Shown: in pieces, positions 27,350-36,071 of the stretch
Position numbering within the stretch: the first letter of the stretch is position 1
Layout: the number at the start of each line of letters is the position of its first letter
Source: Sphingomonadales bacterium
GTDB lineage: Bacteria; Pseudomonadota; Alphaproteobacteria; Sphingomonadales; Sphingomonadaceae
NCBI GenBank assembly: GCA_016704425.1
Contig: JADJAC010000002.1
Span: 496,001 to 560,000, forward strand
Direction: 5' to 3'
DNA length: 64,000 nucleotides
Notes under the pieces: model-generated
Told to the model about the DNA's origin: nothing
Seen by the model: only the letters and a program-made list of their open reading frames with translations
Databases searched by the model: none
Made by a program: the position numbers and the translations under genes

Positions 27350-28333
27350 TCAAGCCAATACTCGGTCAATGAACCAGAAACTGGCTGTCACCCCAATTGC
27401 ATAGGCGGCAATCTGTACCGCGGGGCGCAAAGCCTGTGGCACCCTATGCCTCATGACCGCAAGCACAGCCGACGAACCAGCGATGATCAGCAACTGTCCG
27501 GCTTCGACGCCAAGATTGAACGTCAGCAGGGCCATAGGAACATCCGTCTCCGGCAGGCCGATTTCGCGCAATGCCCCGGCAAAGGCAAAGCCGTGCAGCA
27601 GGCCGAACACGAAAGCGACCAGCCAAGGCAATCGCTCGGACAGGCGGCGCTCGCCCTCCCGGGCTTTGACGATTTCAACTGCCAGGAAGACAATGGACAG
27701 CGCAATTGAGGCCTCGACCGGGGCCTGCGGAAGCCCGAACAGTCCCAATGTCGTTCCCACAAGCGTGATCGAATGAGCCACTGTGAAGGCTGTCGCCGCC
27801 TTGACCACTGGCCACCCACGCTGCAGCAACAGGACCAGTGCCAGCACGAAGAGCAGATGATCATATCCGGCAAGGATATGCTCCACCCCGATCTTGAAAT
27901 AGGTTCGCGCCACTTGCCAGCCGTCTGGAACGGCGCTGATGATATAGGTGCTCCTGTCCGGCGTCAGCTGCTGGGTTTGAACCGGCCTGCCCAGCGGAGC
28001 CACGCGCAGCAGCGCATCGGTCGAGCCTGGCTCCATGCCGCGCAGCCCGACGGTCGCCCCGTCCAATGATCGGGTGCAGATCACCGTGCCGGTCGCCACG
28101 ACAGCCGCGCCGGAAACGCGCGGCGTTTGCAGGTGCAGTTCGCAAAAGTCGGGCAGCAATGGCTCTGCCCGAACGGCAAGACTGCCAAGAATGGGCGCTT
28201 TCCAGACCAGCTTCCAGTCGGACCGGGTCTGCTGGGAAAGTTCCAGATATCCCGGGCGCAGTTCATCGGCCCTTGCGGGCGCGCCCAGCACAAGCATGAG
28301 GGTGCACAAGGCAAGAAGGACAATCGTCCTCAT
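27350..28333 (-). CDS. HupE/UreJ-family membrane protein
   Basis: The 327-residue protein has a signal peptide (TIVLLALCTLMLVLGAPARA), a soluble periplasmic N-terminal half, then the HupE/UreJ core with 'GVEHILAGYDHLLFVLALV' and 'AHSITLVGTTLGLFGLP' histidine motifs and about six further hydrophobic helices. Relatives are linked to nickel or other metal handling, but many like this one, in non-hydrogenase contexts, have no proven role. Its start overlaps the parvulin gene stop (ATGA), so it is the last gene of a three-gene operon. Confidence 0.85.
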   Translation of the reverse strand: MRTIVLLALCTLMLVLGAPARADELRPGYLELSQQTRSDWKLVWKAPILGSLAVRAEPLLPDFCELHLQTPRVSGAAVVATGTVICTRSLDGATVGLRGMEPGSTDALLRVAPLGRPVQTQQLTPDRSTYIISAVPDGWQVARTYFKIGVEHILAGYDHLLFVLALVLLLQRGWPVVKAATAFTVAHSITLVGTTLGLFGLPQAPVEASIALSIVFLAVEIVKAREGERRLSERLPWLVAFVFGLLHGFAFAGALREIGLPETDVPMALLTFNLGVEAGQLLIIAGSSAVLAVMRHRVPQALRPAVQIAAYAIGVTASFWFIDRVLA

Positions 28334-29166
28334 CTTGGCCGTTCGATCACCACATCATAGCCCCTGAGCATGCTCTTGAACGACTCATCTTCGGCCTTGC
28401 GCACGGCAGCGAAACGCCAGTCATTTTCAAGCGACTGCCGAACGTCCTCCAGTCGCGGTGGTGGCGCCTTTGTCAGGCGCTCGATCTTGATGACGTGCAG
28501 GCCGAAGCCGGAGAGGACGGGACCAGTCCAGCGGCCAACCGGCGCCTTGGACACGGACTCCGCAAACTCGTCCCCGAACTCAGCCGCCAGGTCGGATGGG
28601 CTGGCATCGTCAAAGCGATCGGGCAAGGCACTCGTCACGGTCGGCAAGTCCGGTGCAGAGCCCGGCTTCACGGCCGCGATCGCTGCTTTGGCCGCCGCCC
28701 GCAACGTCGGCGTATCGGCTCCCAAATAGTGTTGCTGCAGGGTAAAGCGGGGTGGTGCGGCATAGCGCGCAGGATCCTTGTCGAGCAGCGCCTGCAACTC
28801 CGTGTCGCTGGGCTGCGTCGCCTCTGCTTCCGCCCCCGAGAGCGCCAGCATCTTGTTGCGCATGCGCTTCTTGACCACCTCGTCATCACGATCGAGCCCG
28901 AGCCGCAATGCTTCGCGGTAATAGACTTCGCTGCGGATATAGTCCTGCACCAGACCGTCAATCTCTTCGGGCGTCGGCGGCCGGTGGAAAGACTGGACGT
29001 AGCGGTTGAAGATGCTCTCCAGCACCGGTTCATCGACCACGATCCGCCGCTCCGTCGCATTGGGCGGGCGTCCGGACAGCACAAGGAAGACAAGCGCGCC
29101 AGCCACCAGGAAATGGACCAGCGGCTCCCGCAGGACAGCAACCGCCAGGTCGCGACTCGACGGCAT
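28330..29166 (-). CDS. Parvulin-type (PpiC) peptidyl-prolyl isomerase
   Basis: The 278-residue protein has an N-terminal membrane anchor (VHFLVAGALVFLVLSG), a SurA-N-like helical region, and a C-terminal parvulin-like domain ending 'GFGLHVIKIERLTKAPPPR'. It probably helps fold exported proteins in the periplasm. The preceding gene encodes an exported DUF3604 lipoprotein and the following one a HupE-like membrane protein, so these may be its clients. The parvulin active site is only weakly conserved, so chaperone function without isomerase activity is possible. Confidence 0.85.
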   Translation of the reverse strand: MPSSRDLAVAVLREPLVHFLVAGALVFLVLSGRPPNATERRIVVDEPVLESIFNRYVQSFHRPPTPEEIDGLVQDYIRSEVYYREALRLGLDRDDEVVKKRMRNKMLALSGAEAEATQPSDTELQALLDKDPARYAAPPRFTLQQHYLGADTPTLRAAAKAAIAAVKPGSAPDLPTVTSALPDRFDDASPSDLAAEFGDEFAESVSKAPVGRWTGPVLSGFGLHVIKIERLTKAPPPRLEDVRQSLENDWRFAAVRKAEDESFKSMLRGYDVVIERPR

Positions 29167-29175
29167 TGAAACTCC

Positions 29176-31071
29176 TTATGCCTTGGTCGGCGTATACCAG
29201 ATGGGCGACGTATAGGCGCGTTCCTGCTGCTTCACGCGAACTTCCGGCGGCAGCTTGAGCTTGTACCGCACAGCATCGAACGCGGGCCAGCTGGGCGTCG
29301 GGATCTCCAGCACGCGCACATAGTAAAAGGCCCGAACGGACGGATCGAATTCAGGATCGGTCCAGACCTTTGCCAGCGTCGGCGCCCCTATGGAGTTGGT
29401 GTAGGACGCAGTGGCGACATTCACCGTATCGCCGACTGCAGGAACCTTGCCGCCAGCAGGCTTGCGCTTTTCCGGATTGCTCCAGACGACATCAAACACC
29501 TTTTCCTGCAATTTGCCGGACTTGTCGACCCAACCCTTGACGATCTGGACGCGGTCCAGATTGGCCCCGATCGGGTCCTTCAGCGCAGAAACGATAAAGC
29601 TTGGCGCGCCCTTCTTGCTCGCCGAAAGCTCACCGCCCATTGGCACACCCCGGCGATACCCGGCACGCACCCAATCGCCCTTCAGGTCGTTCTCCTTGAA
29701 GGCCCAGCCCCCGAAGAAGCGCACCGTCATCCGCGGCCCGGTGCTGCCGTAAACTTCCCGCCGAGCCATAGCATCGAAGATCGACGCCCGGGTGTTTGCC
29801 TTGGCCCAGACCGCCGCATAGCCACTCGCCAGATAGTGCCAGCCGAAACGGCCCTTCCTCGTCCCCAGATTTTGCTCCTGCGTCGCGCGGGCCGGATTCG
29901 GTTCATTGCCGGTGTGCTTCCCGAAGAACTGGTTCTCGTCTGCTGTCGCGAGTGCAGTATGACTGTCGGTGGACCCGATCAGCCCGAACTTGTAAGGGTT
30001 CACGCCCATCTGCTGCTCGAGCAAAAGGCCGCGCTTCAACGCCTCGCGGACGTATTCGCCTGCGAACATGCTCGACACTTTGGGCTGGTTGCCGAGAAGA
30101 TTGTTCAGTTCCCAGCCAGCAACGCCAAAGCCCGCAAATTCATCATTCGGTGACAGGAAGGGATGCGACTCGCTGTCCCCCTTGATCTGCGTGATTTCAA
30201 CGACAGGTTCGTGCCGTGCCCGCCGTTTGGCATAAGCGGCTGTCATCGGGCCGCCTCCGGGCTGGGTCAGTTCGAACATCAGGCCGTTCGACAAGTTCGA
30301 ATTGTGCGGTATCGCGAGCACCCGCCCACCCGTCGCCTTTTCATAGGCTTCCATGTAACTCCAGATCTCATCTGGTGTTGCCTTGTACGTCGGGTCGAGT
30401 GGCACGACCGTGCGCACCCTGTCCGGTCCGTCGCGGAAGACGATGTTGCGGTGCAGGTTGTTGCCGCCCTGCATCAACGTGTATTCAAAACCGAAAAATG
30501 CGGTGAACTTGCCCGGTTCATTATAGCGTTCGACGGCGTCGATATTGCCATTCCAAACCGATTTCGTGCGCTCTGCCGTCCCGTCCTGATTGAGCATGGC
30601 CTTGGGAAGTGCGTTACGACCGCGCGCATCGAGAATCTCTGCCATCGCACGCTGCGATCCGGCCGGTCCTTCATGCATCATGTCGTACCAGCGCAGCATC
30701 GTCTCATCACGGATCAAGAGGCGCGGTGCATCATAGAGGGCCTTGGTCGCCCCCAACCCCTCGGCATGATCGGTGACGACAAGGAAATCGAGCGGGCGGG
30801 GCAGCTTTGCCTTCAGACCCGTTGTGGAGGTCACTTCCTCGCCACGGGCAAACCGCAGTGCTTCTTCCGGCCCCAGGCGGACGCCAAAACCAAAAGCATC
30901 AACCGAGTTGGCGGTGTGCAAATGCGTATCGCCCCAGAGGACTCGCTCCGGAAACTCGGTTTCCTTGACGACGACGTCCTTGCCGCCTGCGACCTTTTTC
31001 AGTTGATCGCAGCCTGCGACCAAGCCGCTGGTCCCAAGCAGCAGAGCTGCCAACAAAATCTCACGTCGCAT
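29176..31071 (-). CDS. DUF3604-domain lipoprotein
   Basis: I chose the ATG at 31071 because it begins a clear lipoprotein signal (MRREILLAALLLGTSGLVAG followed by Cys). The mature domain has LWGDTHLHTANSVDAFGFG and 'PRPLDFLVVTDHAEGLG', a PHP-like metal-binding arrangement of histidines and aspartates, and later GSTDSHTALA. DUF3604 proteins are large (600-700 residues) and are thought to be metal-dependent hydrolases, but their substrate is unknown. It leads an operon with the parvulin and HupE-like genes. The ORF is full length. Confidence 0.88.
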   Translation of the reverse strand: MRREILLAALLLGTSGLVAGCDQLKKVAGGKDVVVKETEFPERVLWGDTHLHTANSVDAFGFGVRLGPEEALRFARGEEVTSTTGLKAKLPRPLDFLVVTDHAEGLGATKALYDAPRLLIRDETMLRWYDMMHEGPAGSQRAMAEILDARGRNALPKAMLNQDGTAERTKSVWNGNIDAVERYNEPGKFTAFFGFEYTLMQGGNNLHRNIVFRDGPDRVRTVVPLDPTYKATPDEIWSYMEAYEKATGGRVLAIPHNSNLSNGLMFELTQPGGGPMTAAYAKRRARHEPVVEITQIKGDSESHPFLSPNDEFAGFGVAGWELNNLLGNQPKVSSMFAGEYVREALKRGLLLEQQMGVNPYKFGLIGSTDSHTALATADENQFFGKHTGNEPNPARATQEQNLGTRKGRFGWHYLASGYAAVWAKANTRASIFDAMARREVYGSTGPRMTVRFFGGWAFKENDLKGDWVRAGYRRGVPMGGELSASKKGAPSFIVSALKDPIGANLDRVQIVKGWVDKSGKLQEKVFDVVWSNPEKRKPAGGKVPAVGDTVNVATASYTNSIGAPTLAKVWTDPEFDPSVRAFYYVRVLEIPTPSWPAFDAVRYKLKLPPEVRVKQQERAYTSPIWYTPTKA

Positions 31072-31206
31072 AACGCCCCTCCTTCGCCGTTTACCCGGCT
31101 GCCTCGCTGTGCAGGATGCCATGCTGGTCCCGCGCGTCAATCCTTTCGTTGAGATTCTCTCTTGGGATGCCAAAACCGAGCGACTGGCAGTCACCGGAAA
31201 CCGGAC

Positions 31207-32625
31207 TTAGGCGAAAAGCTGCTCGGGGTGCTCAAGGAACGACTTGAGCGTAGCCAGAAATGCTGCCCCTGCCGCGCCGTCGATGACGCGATGATCAACT
31301 GAAAGCGTCAATTTGATCCGCGTCTCAAAGGTGATTTCTCCGTCATCGCCTTCACGCAATTCGCGCGATGTCTGACCCACGGCAAGAATGGCCGCCTGTG
31401 GTGGATTGATGATCGCATCGAACTCTTCGACGCCGAACATGCCAAGATTGGAAACCGAAAAAGTGCCGCCTTCGAGATCGTCGAAAGAAAGCCGCCCGGC
31501 CTTTGCCTTTTCGATCAAGGCACTGCTGGCCATTGCAAGCTGGTCGATGCGCATCCGATCGACCTGCCGAAGGATGGGCGCAACCAGACCCTTTGGCGAA
31601 GCGACGGCAATCGCCACATCCGCATGCGGAAACCGGTGTATTTCCTCACCATGAACTTGGACATTGACGTCCGGGTGCCGGGCCAACGCCTTGGCCGCCG
31701 CCCAGACGAGATAGTCGTTGATTGTCGCCTTGCTGCCAAGCACGAGGTTGGCAGTCTTGCGCATGGCCAACAGCTCATCGACGGCTGCGGACGTTCTCAG
31801 GTAGAAATGCGGAATGTCCCGCTTTGCGGCAGAAAGCCGCTTGGCAACGATTTTCCGAATCTTGTCAAACGGCTCAACAGTTGCCGCATTGGCAACGGGC
31901 GCAAAAGCCTGCGACACGGGTTGGGCAACTGCTTGCGGAACGAGCGCAAGGACGTCGCTCTTGGAGATGCGCCCCCTTGGGCCCGTGCCGCGAATGCCTG
32001 AAAGCTGGACACCGTGTATCGCCGCCAGTCTGCGCGCCAAAGGCGACGCAAAGACCTTGCGGTCGTCTTCGACCAGCTGCGCAGTCCCACGCCAAGTGCG
32101 CACGGCTTCGGGACGGATGTGCTGTGCGACATCCTGAAATGTAATCCTGCCTCCGCGACCCGAGCCTTCGATCGCCGCGATATCGACGCCTTCCAGTTCA
32201 GCGAGCTCAAGTGCCTTCGGGCTGATTGGCCGATTGGTCTCGATCTTGACCGGCGCAGCCTTGCGCGGTTGCACGGGCTCCGGCTGGGCGGCCTCGCCTT
32301 TCCCCTCGGTCACATCGGCGCCCCCCGAAGCAGGGACATAGCTTGCAATGAAACTCCCAATCTCGGCCTCTGTCGCACCTGCATCACCAAACACCGCAAT
32401 CAGTGCCCCGACCGGGAGAGCAGTATCGCTCGCGGGATGAACGATCCGAAGGACCACACCATCGCGCTCTGCTTCCACTTCGTTGGTGATCTTCGATGTT
32501 TCGATCAGGCAGAGAACGTCACCCTTGGAAATGGCATCACCATCCCTGACCATCCATTCCGCAATCGTGCCTTCGGTCATTTCGATGCCCCATTTGGGCA
32601 TGCAGAAGGGGCGCAACTCTGACAT
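31207..32625 (-). CDS. Dihydrolipoamide acyltransferase (E2) with two subunit-binding domains
   Basis: The start at 32625 (MSELRPFCMPKWGIEMTEG) gives 472 residues. Domains are a lipoyl domain (about 5-82) with lipoyl Lys45 in IETSKIT, then two peripheral subunit-binding domains (about 134-170, GSGRGGRITFQDV, and 193-229, GTGPRGRISKSDV), and the catalytic acyltransferase domain (250-472) with DHRVIDG containing the active-site histidine. It transfers an acyl group from lipoate to CoA in a 2-oxoacid or acetoin dehydrogenase complex. It follows E1 alpha and E1 beta in one operon. No E3 gene is present. Two binding domains in tandem are unusual for bacterial E2 chains. Confidence 0.92.
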   Translation of the reverse strand: MSELRPFCMPKWGIEMTEGTIAEWMVRDGDAISKGDVLCLIETSKITNEVEAERDGVVLRIVHPASDTALPVGALIAVFGDAGATEAEIGSFIASYVPASGGADVTEGKGEAAQPEPVQPRKAAPVKIETNRPISPKALELAELEGVDIAAIEGSGRGGRITFQDVAQHIRPEAVRTWRGTAQLVEDDRKVFASPLARRLAAIHGVQLSGIRGTGPRGRISKSDVLALVPQAVAQPVSQAFAPVANAATVEPFDKIRKIVAKRLSAAKRDIPHFYLRTSAAVDELLAMRKTANLVLGSKATINDYLVWAAAKALARHPDVNVQVHGEEIHRFPHADVAIAVASPKGLVAPILRQVDRMRIDQLAMASSALIEKAKAGRLSFDDLEGGTFSVSNLGMFGVEEFDAIINPPQAAILAVGQTSRELREGDDGEITFETRIKLTLSVDHRVIDGAAGAAFLATLKSFLEHPEQLFA

Positions 32626-32635
32626 GTGAGGCCCC

Positions 32636-33646
32636 CTAGCGCCAGCCGAGAACCCGGCGCGCTGCTGCTTCAACCTTTTCGGCCGAAGGCAGATATGCGA
32701 GCTCAAGCTCCTTGGCGAATGGGACCGGCGTATGCGGCGCATTGACCATCTCGATCGGCGCCTTGAGGCTTGCAAAGGCCTTTTGGGCAACCAGCGCGGA
32801 AATATCGGTTGCCAGGCTGCAGCGCTGTGGCGCCTCGTCCACAACCACCAGACGTCCGGTCACTTCAACAGAGTCCAGGATCGCTTCCTCATCAAGCGGA
32901 CTTGTCGTCCTCAGGTCGATCACGTCACAACCGATCCCGTCCTTGGCGAGCGCATCCGCAGCAGCCTCGCATCGGCTGACCATCAAACCGGTGGCCACCA
33001 GTGTGAGATCTTCGCCTGCACGTGAAAGCCGGGCATGGCCGAAGGGAATGGTATAGTCACCGTCCGGAACTTCACCGCTCACGCCGTAAAGAGCCTTGTG
33101 CTCGAGGAACATGACAGGGTCATCCCCGCGAATGGCTTCGCGAAGCAGGCCGCGAACATCTTCGGGGGTCGATGGCATGACCACCTTCAGGCCGGGCATT
33201 GCCGTCAGGAAGTGATGAACCGATTGGCTGTGCTGAGCCGCAGCATTGAAGCCTCCGCCATAAGGCATGCGGATCACCGCAGGGCACAGAGTCTTGCCGC
33301 CGAACATATAACGGAATTTGGCGATCTGGTTCCAGATCTGGTCCAGGCTGACACCGATGAAGTCCGCAAACATGAGTTCGGCAACAGGCCGCTTGCCGGC
33401 AAGCGCCAGACCGCCTGCTGCCCCGACGATTGCGCTTTCCGAGATCGGCGTATCGATCACACGATCTGGACCAAACCGATCGTAGAAGCCAGTGGAGGTG
33501 GACCAGATGCCACCAATGGCTTCAGGTCCGCCGGCGGTTCCCATGCCGCCGACAATATCTTCACCGAGCACGACTACCCGATCATCGCGTTCCATCTCCT
33601 CGAAAATCGTGGAGCGGACTGCATCGCGATACATCATCTTGGCCAT
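32636..33646 (-). CDS. 2-oxoacid/acetoin dehydrogenase E1 beta subunit
   Basis: The 336-residue transketolase-like chain has 'VVVLGEDIVGGMGTAGGP', 'DTPISESAIVGAAGGLAL', 'RMPYGGGFNAAAQHSQSVHH' and the C-terminal transketolase fold. It pairs with the E1 alpha protein 17 bases upstream to form the thiamine-diphosphate decarboxylase of a dehydrogenase complex. It precedes the E2 gene by 10 bases. The relatively short chain resembles acetoin or branched-chain types more than single-chain pyruvate E1. Substrate specificity cannot be read from the sequence. Confidence 0.92.
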   Translation of the reverse strand: MAKMMYRDAVRSTIFEEMERDDRVVVLGEDIVGGMGTAGGPEAIGGIWSTSTGFYDRFGPDRVIDTPISESAIVGAAGGLALAGKRPVAELMFADFIGVSLDQIWNQIAKFRYMFGGKTLCPAVIRMPYGGGFNAAAQHSQSVHHFLTAMPGLKVVMPSTPEDVRGLLREAIRGDDPVMFLEHKALYGVSGEVPDGDYTIPFGHARLSRAGEDLTLVATGLMVSRCEAAADALAKDGIGCDVIDLRTTSPLDEEAILDSVEVTGRLVVVDEAPQRCSLATDISALVAQKAFASLKAPIEMVNAPHTPVPFAKELELAYLPSAEKVEAAARRVLGWR

Positions 33647-33662
33647 TTGCAGACTTCCCCGC

Positions 33663-34634
33663 TCAATAAGTCACATACACATCGGCGAGAACATCGTCCG
33701 CCGTTGGTCTTTCCGCATTCCGCGCCGCAACAACAGCGGCCTCGATCTGGTCGAGAACCTCGCGATCAATCTCGTCCAGTTCCTTTTCGTCGAGCAGTTT
33801 GGCGCTCGCCACCTTTGCCCGGAATTTTTGCAGGCAATCGCGTTCTGCCCGAATTTTTTCAAGCTCGCCCTGCCCCCGGTACCTCTGCGGATCGCCCTCG
33901 AAATGCCCAAAGAAACGCTCGGTATCGAATTCCACAGCGGCAGGTCCGTTGCCGGCGCGAACATAGTCGAGCAGTTCACGCATGGTTTCATAAACCGCAA
34001 AGAAATCGGTGCCGTCCGCGCGCCAGACCCGCATTCCGAATGCCTCTGCGCGACTGGCAATGTCCCGCTGCGTCCCGACCGCATAGGAAAAGCCGGTATG
34101 TTCGGAATAGTGATTGTTTTCGAACACGAAAATGCAAGGCGCCTTGGTCACGACTGCCAGATTCATCGCCTCGAAGGTAGTGCCCTGATTGCATGCGCCA
34201 TCGCCGGAAAAGGTGATGGCGACCTTGCCCTTGCCGTCCAGTTTTGCTGCCAGGGCTGCGCCCACGGCGATCGGAGCCCCTGCCCCGACGATGCCATTGG
34301 CGCCGAGCATCCCCTGATCGACATCGGCAATGTGCATGGATCCGCCCTTGCCTTTGCAAAGTCCTTCGCGGCTGCCCCAGATCTCCTTCATCATGCCTTC
34401 GACATCGCAGCCTTTGGCGAGGCAATGGCCATGGCCCCGGTGCGTGGAGACAATCTTGTCATCAGTATCCAGATGCTCGCACACTCCGACTGCGACCGCT
34501 TCCTGCCCGCAATAGAGGTGTGTAAATCCGGCAATGGCACCCGTGGCGATGTCTATGTGCAGCCGCTCTTCAAATTCGCGGATAATCTTCATCCGCCTGT
34601 AGGCCTGCAACATCTGTTCGCGGCTAAGTTGCAT
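33663..34634 (-). CDS. 2-oxoacid/acetoin dehydrogenase E1 alpha subunit
   Basis: The ATG at 34634 follows GAGGGG and starts MQLSREQMLQAYRRMKIIRE, the usual N-terminus, giving 323 residues. The thiamine-diphosphate motif is 'FSGDGACNQGTTFEAMNLA' with NNHY downstream, and 'STHRGHGHCLAKG' and 'GKGGSMHIAD' flank the active site. It is the first gene of an E1 alpha, E1 beta, E2 operon. A second, divergent E1 pair lies at 55947-57904, so the region makes two related complexes. Confidence 0.92.
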   Translation of the reverse strand: MQLSREQMLQAYRRMKIIREFEERLHIDIATGAIAGFTHLYCGQEAVAVGVCEHLDTDDKIVSTHRGHGHCLAKGCDVEGMMKEIWGSREGLCKGKGGSMHIADVDQGMLGANGIVGAGAPIAVGAALAAKLDGKGKVAITFSGDGACNQGTTFEAMNLAVVTKAPCIFVFENNHYSEHTGFSYAVGTQRDIASRAEAFGMRVWRADGTDFFAVYETMRELLDYVRAGNGPAAVEFDTERFFGHFEGDPQRYRGQGELEKIRAERDCLQKFRAKVASAKLLDEKELDEIDREVLDQIEAAVVAARNAERPTADDVLADVYVTY

Positions 34635-34714
34635 GTTTTCCCCTCGATCCGTTGTTTGGAGCAGCCCGGGCAAATCGCTCAGCCGCGCGCTCCAACGATG
34701 AACGCGTTGATCGT

Positions 34715-34733
34715 ATCACAGGTCTAATGTGAT
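34715..34733. promoter_or_regulatory. Inverted repeat in divergent gap
   Basis: ATCACA (34715-34720) and TGTGAT (34728-34733) form a perfect 6+6 inverted repeat with a seven-base spacer in the gap between the E1 alpha gene and the divergent reductase gene. The spacer contains AGGTCTAA, also present in the divergent gap at 45267-45274. It may be an operator; no regulator gene is adjacent. Confidence 0.35.
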
Positions 34734-34923
34734 GAGCGAACAATTCTGCCCATTCGTCAAATTGCTAGGATTTCAAGATTGTCCCAGACCGGATCGGCAG
34801 CAACGGGATTGCCAGGCTGAAATCGCACTTTTCCGCGACCCGCCTCACACAATGGATGGTTGTTGGAGGACCCGTGCAAGATTACGAGCCGCTGCAGCAT
34901 CACACACGACCGGGAGACAGACA

Positions 34924-35934
34924 ATTACACACCAGAATCGCCGTGTCTTCATTCGGCAGCGCCCCGATGGAATGCCCATGCTCAGCGACTTTGGCGTCGC
35001 GACAGAGACAATCGATCGCGTGCCTGAGGGGCATGCCGTGGTGAAAGTCGACACCCTGTCGATCGATGCCTGGATCCGCACGACATTGAGCGATGGCGGC
35101 CTGCACGAGACAGGAGACCTCGGCAGCACCATTCGGGCCTTTGGGGTCGGCCGGGTCGTCGAAAGCAATGATGCATCGCTGAACGAAGGCGATTGGGTCT
35201 ATGGCCTGCTGTCGGCCCAGACCCACGCCTTGATGCCGGCCAAGGCTCTGACGAAGGTTTCGCCGCAGCCCGGTATCGCGCCCAGCGCCTTTGTCGGCCC
35301 GCTTGGCATTACGACGGGCATCACGGCATGGGTCGGCCTGATCGCCGTTGGCAACGTCCAGGCAGGAGAGGTCGTGCTCGTCTCGGGAGCGGCAGGCGCA
35401 GTCGGTTCCTGCGTCGTCCAGCTTGCCAAGGCTCGCGGTGCGCGCGTGATCGGCATTGCCGGCGGGCCAGAAAAATGTGCATACCTTGTGAACGAAATCG
35501 GTGCCGATGCGGCAATCGACTACAAGACCGGCGATGTGGGAGGACAGATCCGCGCCCTGGCGCCTGACGGGATTGATGTCTTCTTCGACAATGTCGGCGG
35601 CGAAATCCTCGACGCCGCGCTGGACAATCTGCGGGAAACCGGGGGATCACGGGTCGTGATCTGCGGCGCAAGCTACCAATACCAGAATTTTGAAGATGTG
35701 CGCGGCCCGAAGCTTCACCTGCGCCTTGCCGAACGCAATGCTGCGATGCTCGGCTTCGTCGTCAGTCATCACGCGGCAAGATTTGGCGAAGCGATGGCGG
35801 AAATTTCGGCTCTTATCCTGGAGTCCAGGATGCACTTGCGTGAGCATGTCGTGGCCCCCATCGATCGTTTTCCGGATGCACTGCTGATGTTGTTCGACGG
35901 AAGCCATATCGGCAATCTCGTCGTCCGCCCCTGA
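34924..35934 (+). CDS. NADP-dependent medium-chain oxidoreductase (MDR, curcumin/alkenal-reductase type)
   Basis: The protein has 'NRRVFIRQRPDGMPMLSDFG', 'GVGRVVESNDASLNEGDWV', the cofactor motif 'VVLVSGAAGAVGSCVVQLAK', and 'IDVFFDNVGGEILDAALDNL', typical of zinc-free NADPH-dependent double-bond reductases. The family homology begins exactly at THQNRRVF. No ATG, GTG or TTG lies there, but an ATT at 34924 is preceded by GGGAGA at a good distance. An ATG at 34852 in the same frame is the alternative and would add 24 unusual residues. It likely reduces an enone intermediate. Confidence 0.85.
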   Translation: MTHQNRRVFIRQRPDGMPMLSDFGVATETIDRVPEGHAVVKVDTLSIDAWIRTTLSDGGLHETGDLGSTIRAFGVGRVVESNDASLNEGDWVYGLLSAQTHALMPAKALTKVSPQPGIAPSAFVGPLGITTGITAWVGLIAVGNVQAGEVVLVSGAAGAVGSCVVQLAKARGARVIGIAGGPEKCAYLVNEIGADAAIDYKTGDVGGQIRALAPDGIDVFFDNVGGEILDAALDNLRETGGSRVVICGASYQYQNFEDVRGPKLHLRLAERNAAMLGFVVSHHAARFGEAMAEISALILESRMHLREHVVAPIDRFPDALLMLFDGSHIGNLVVRP

Positions 35935-36071
35935 CTGCAGCGAGCTGATGCGGCCAGCACCGAAAGCCAAGCAAAATTGACAATTGCTGGTCGTGGTTGA
36001 TCTGGATCATTGTGTTAAGGAACGAAAATCCGCCAGCGGGCCATTGATCCCGCATGATTGAAAGGACAGCC

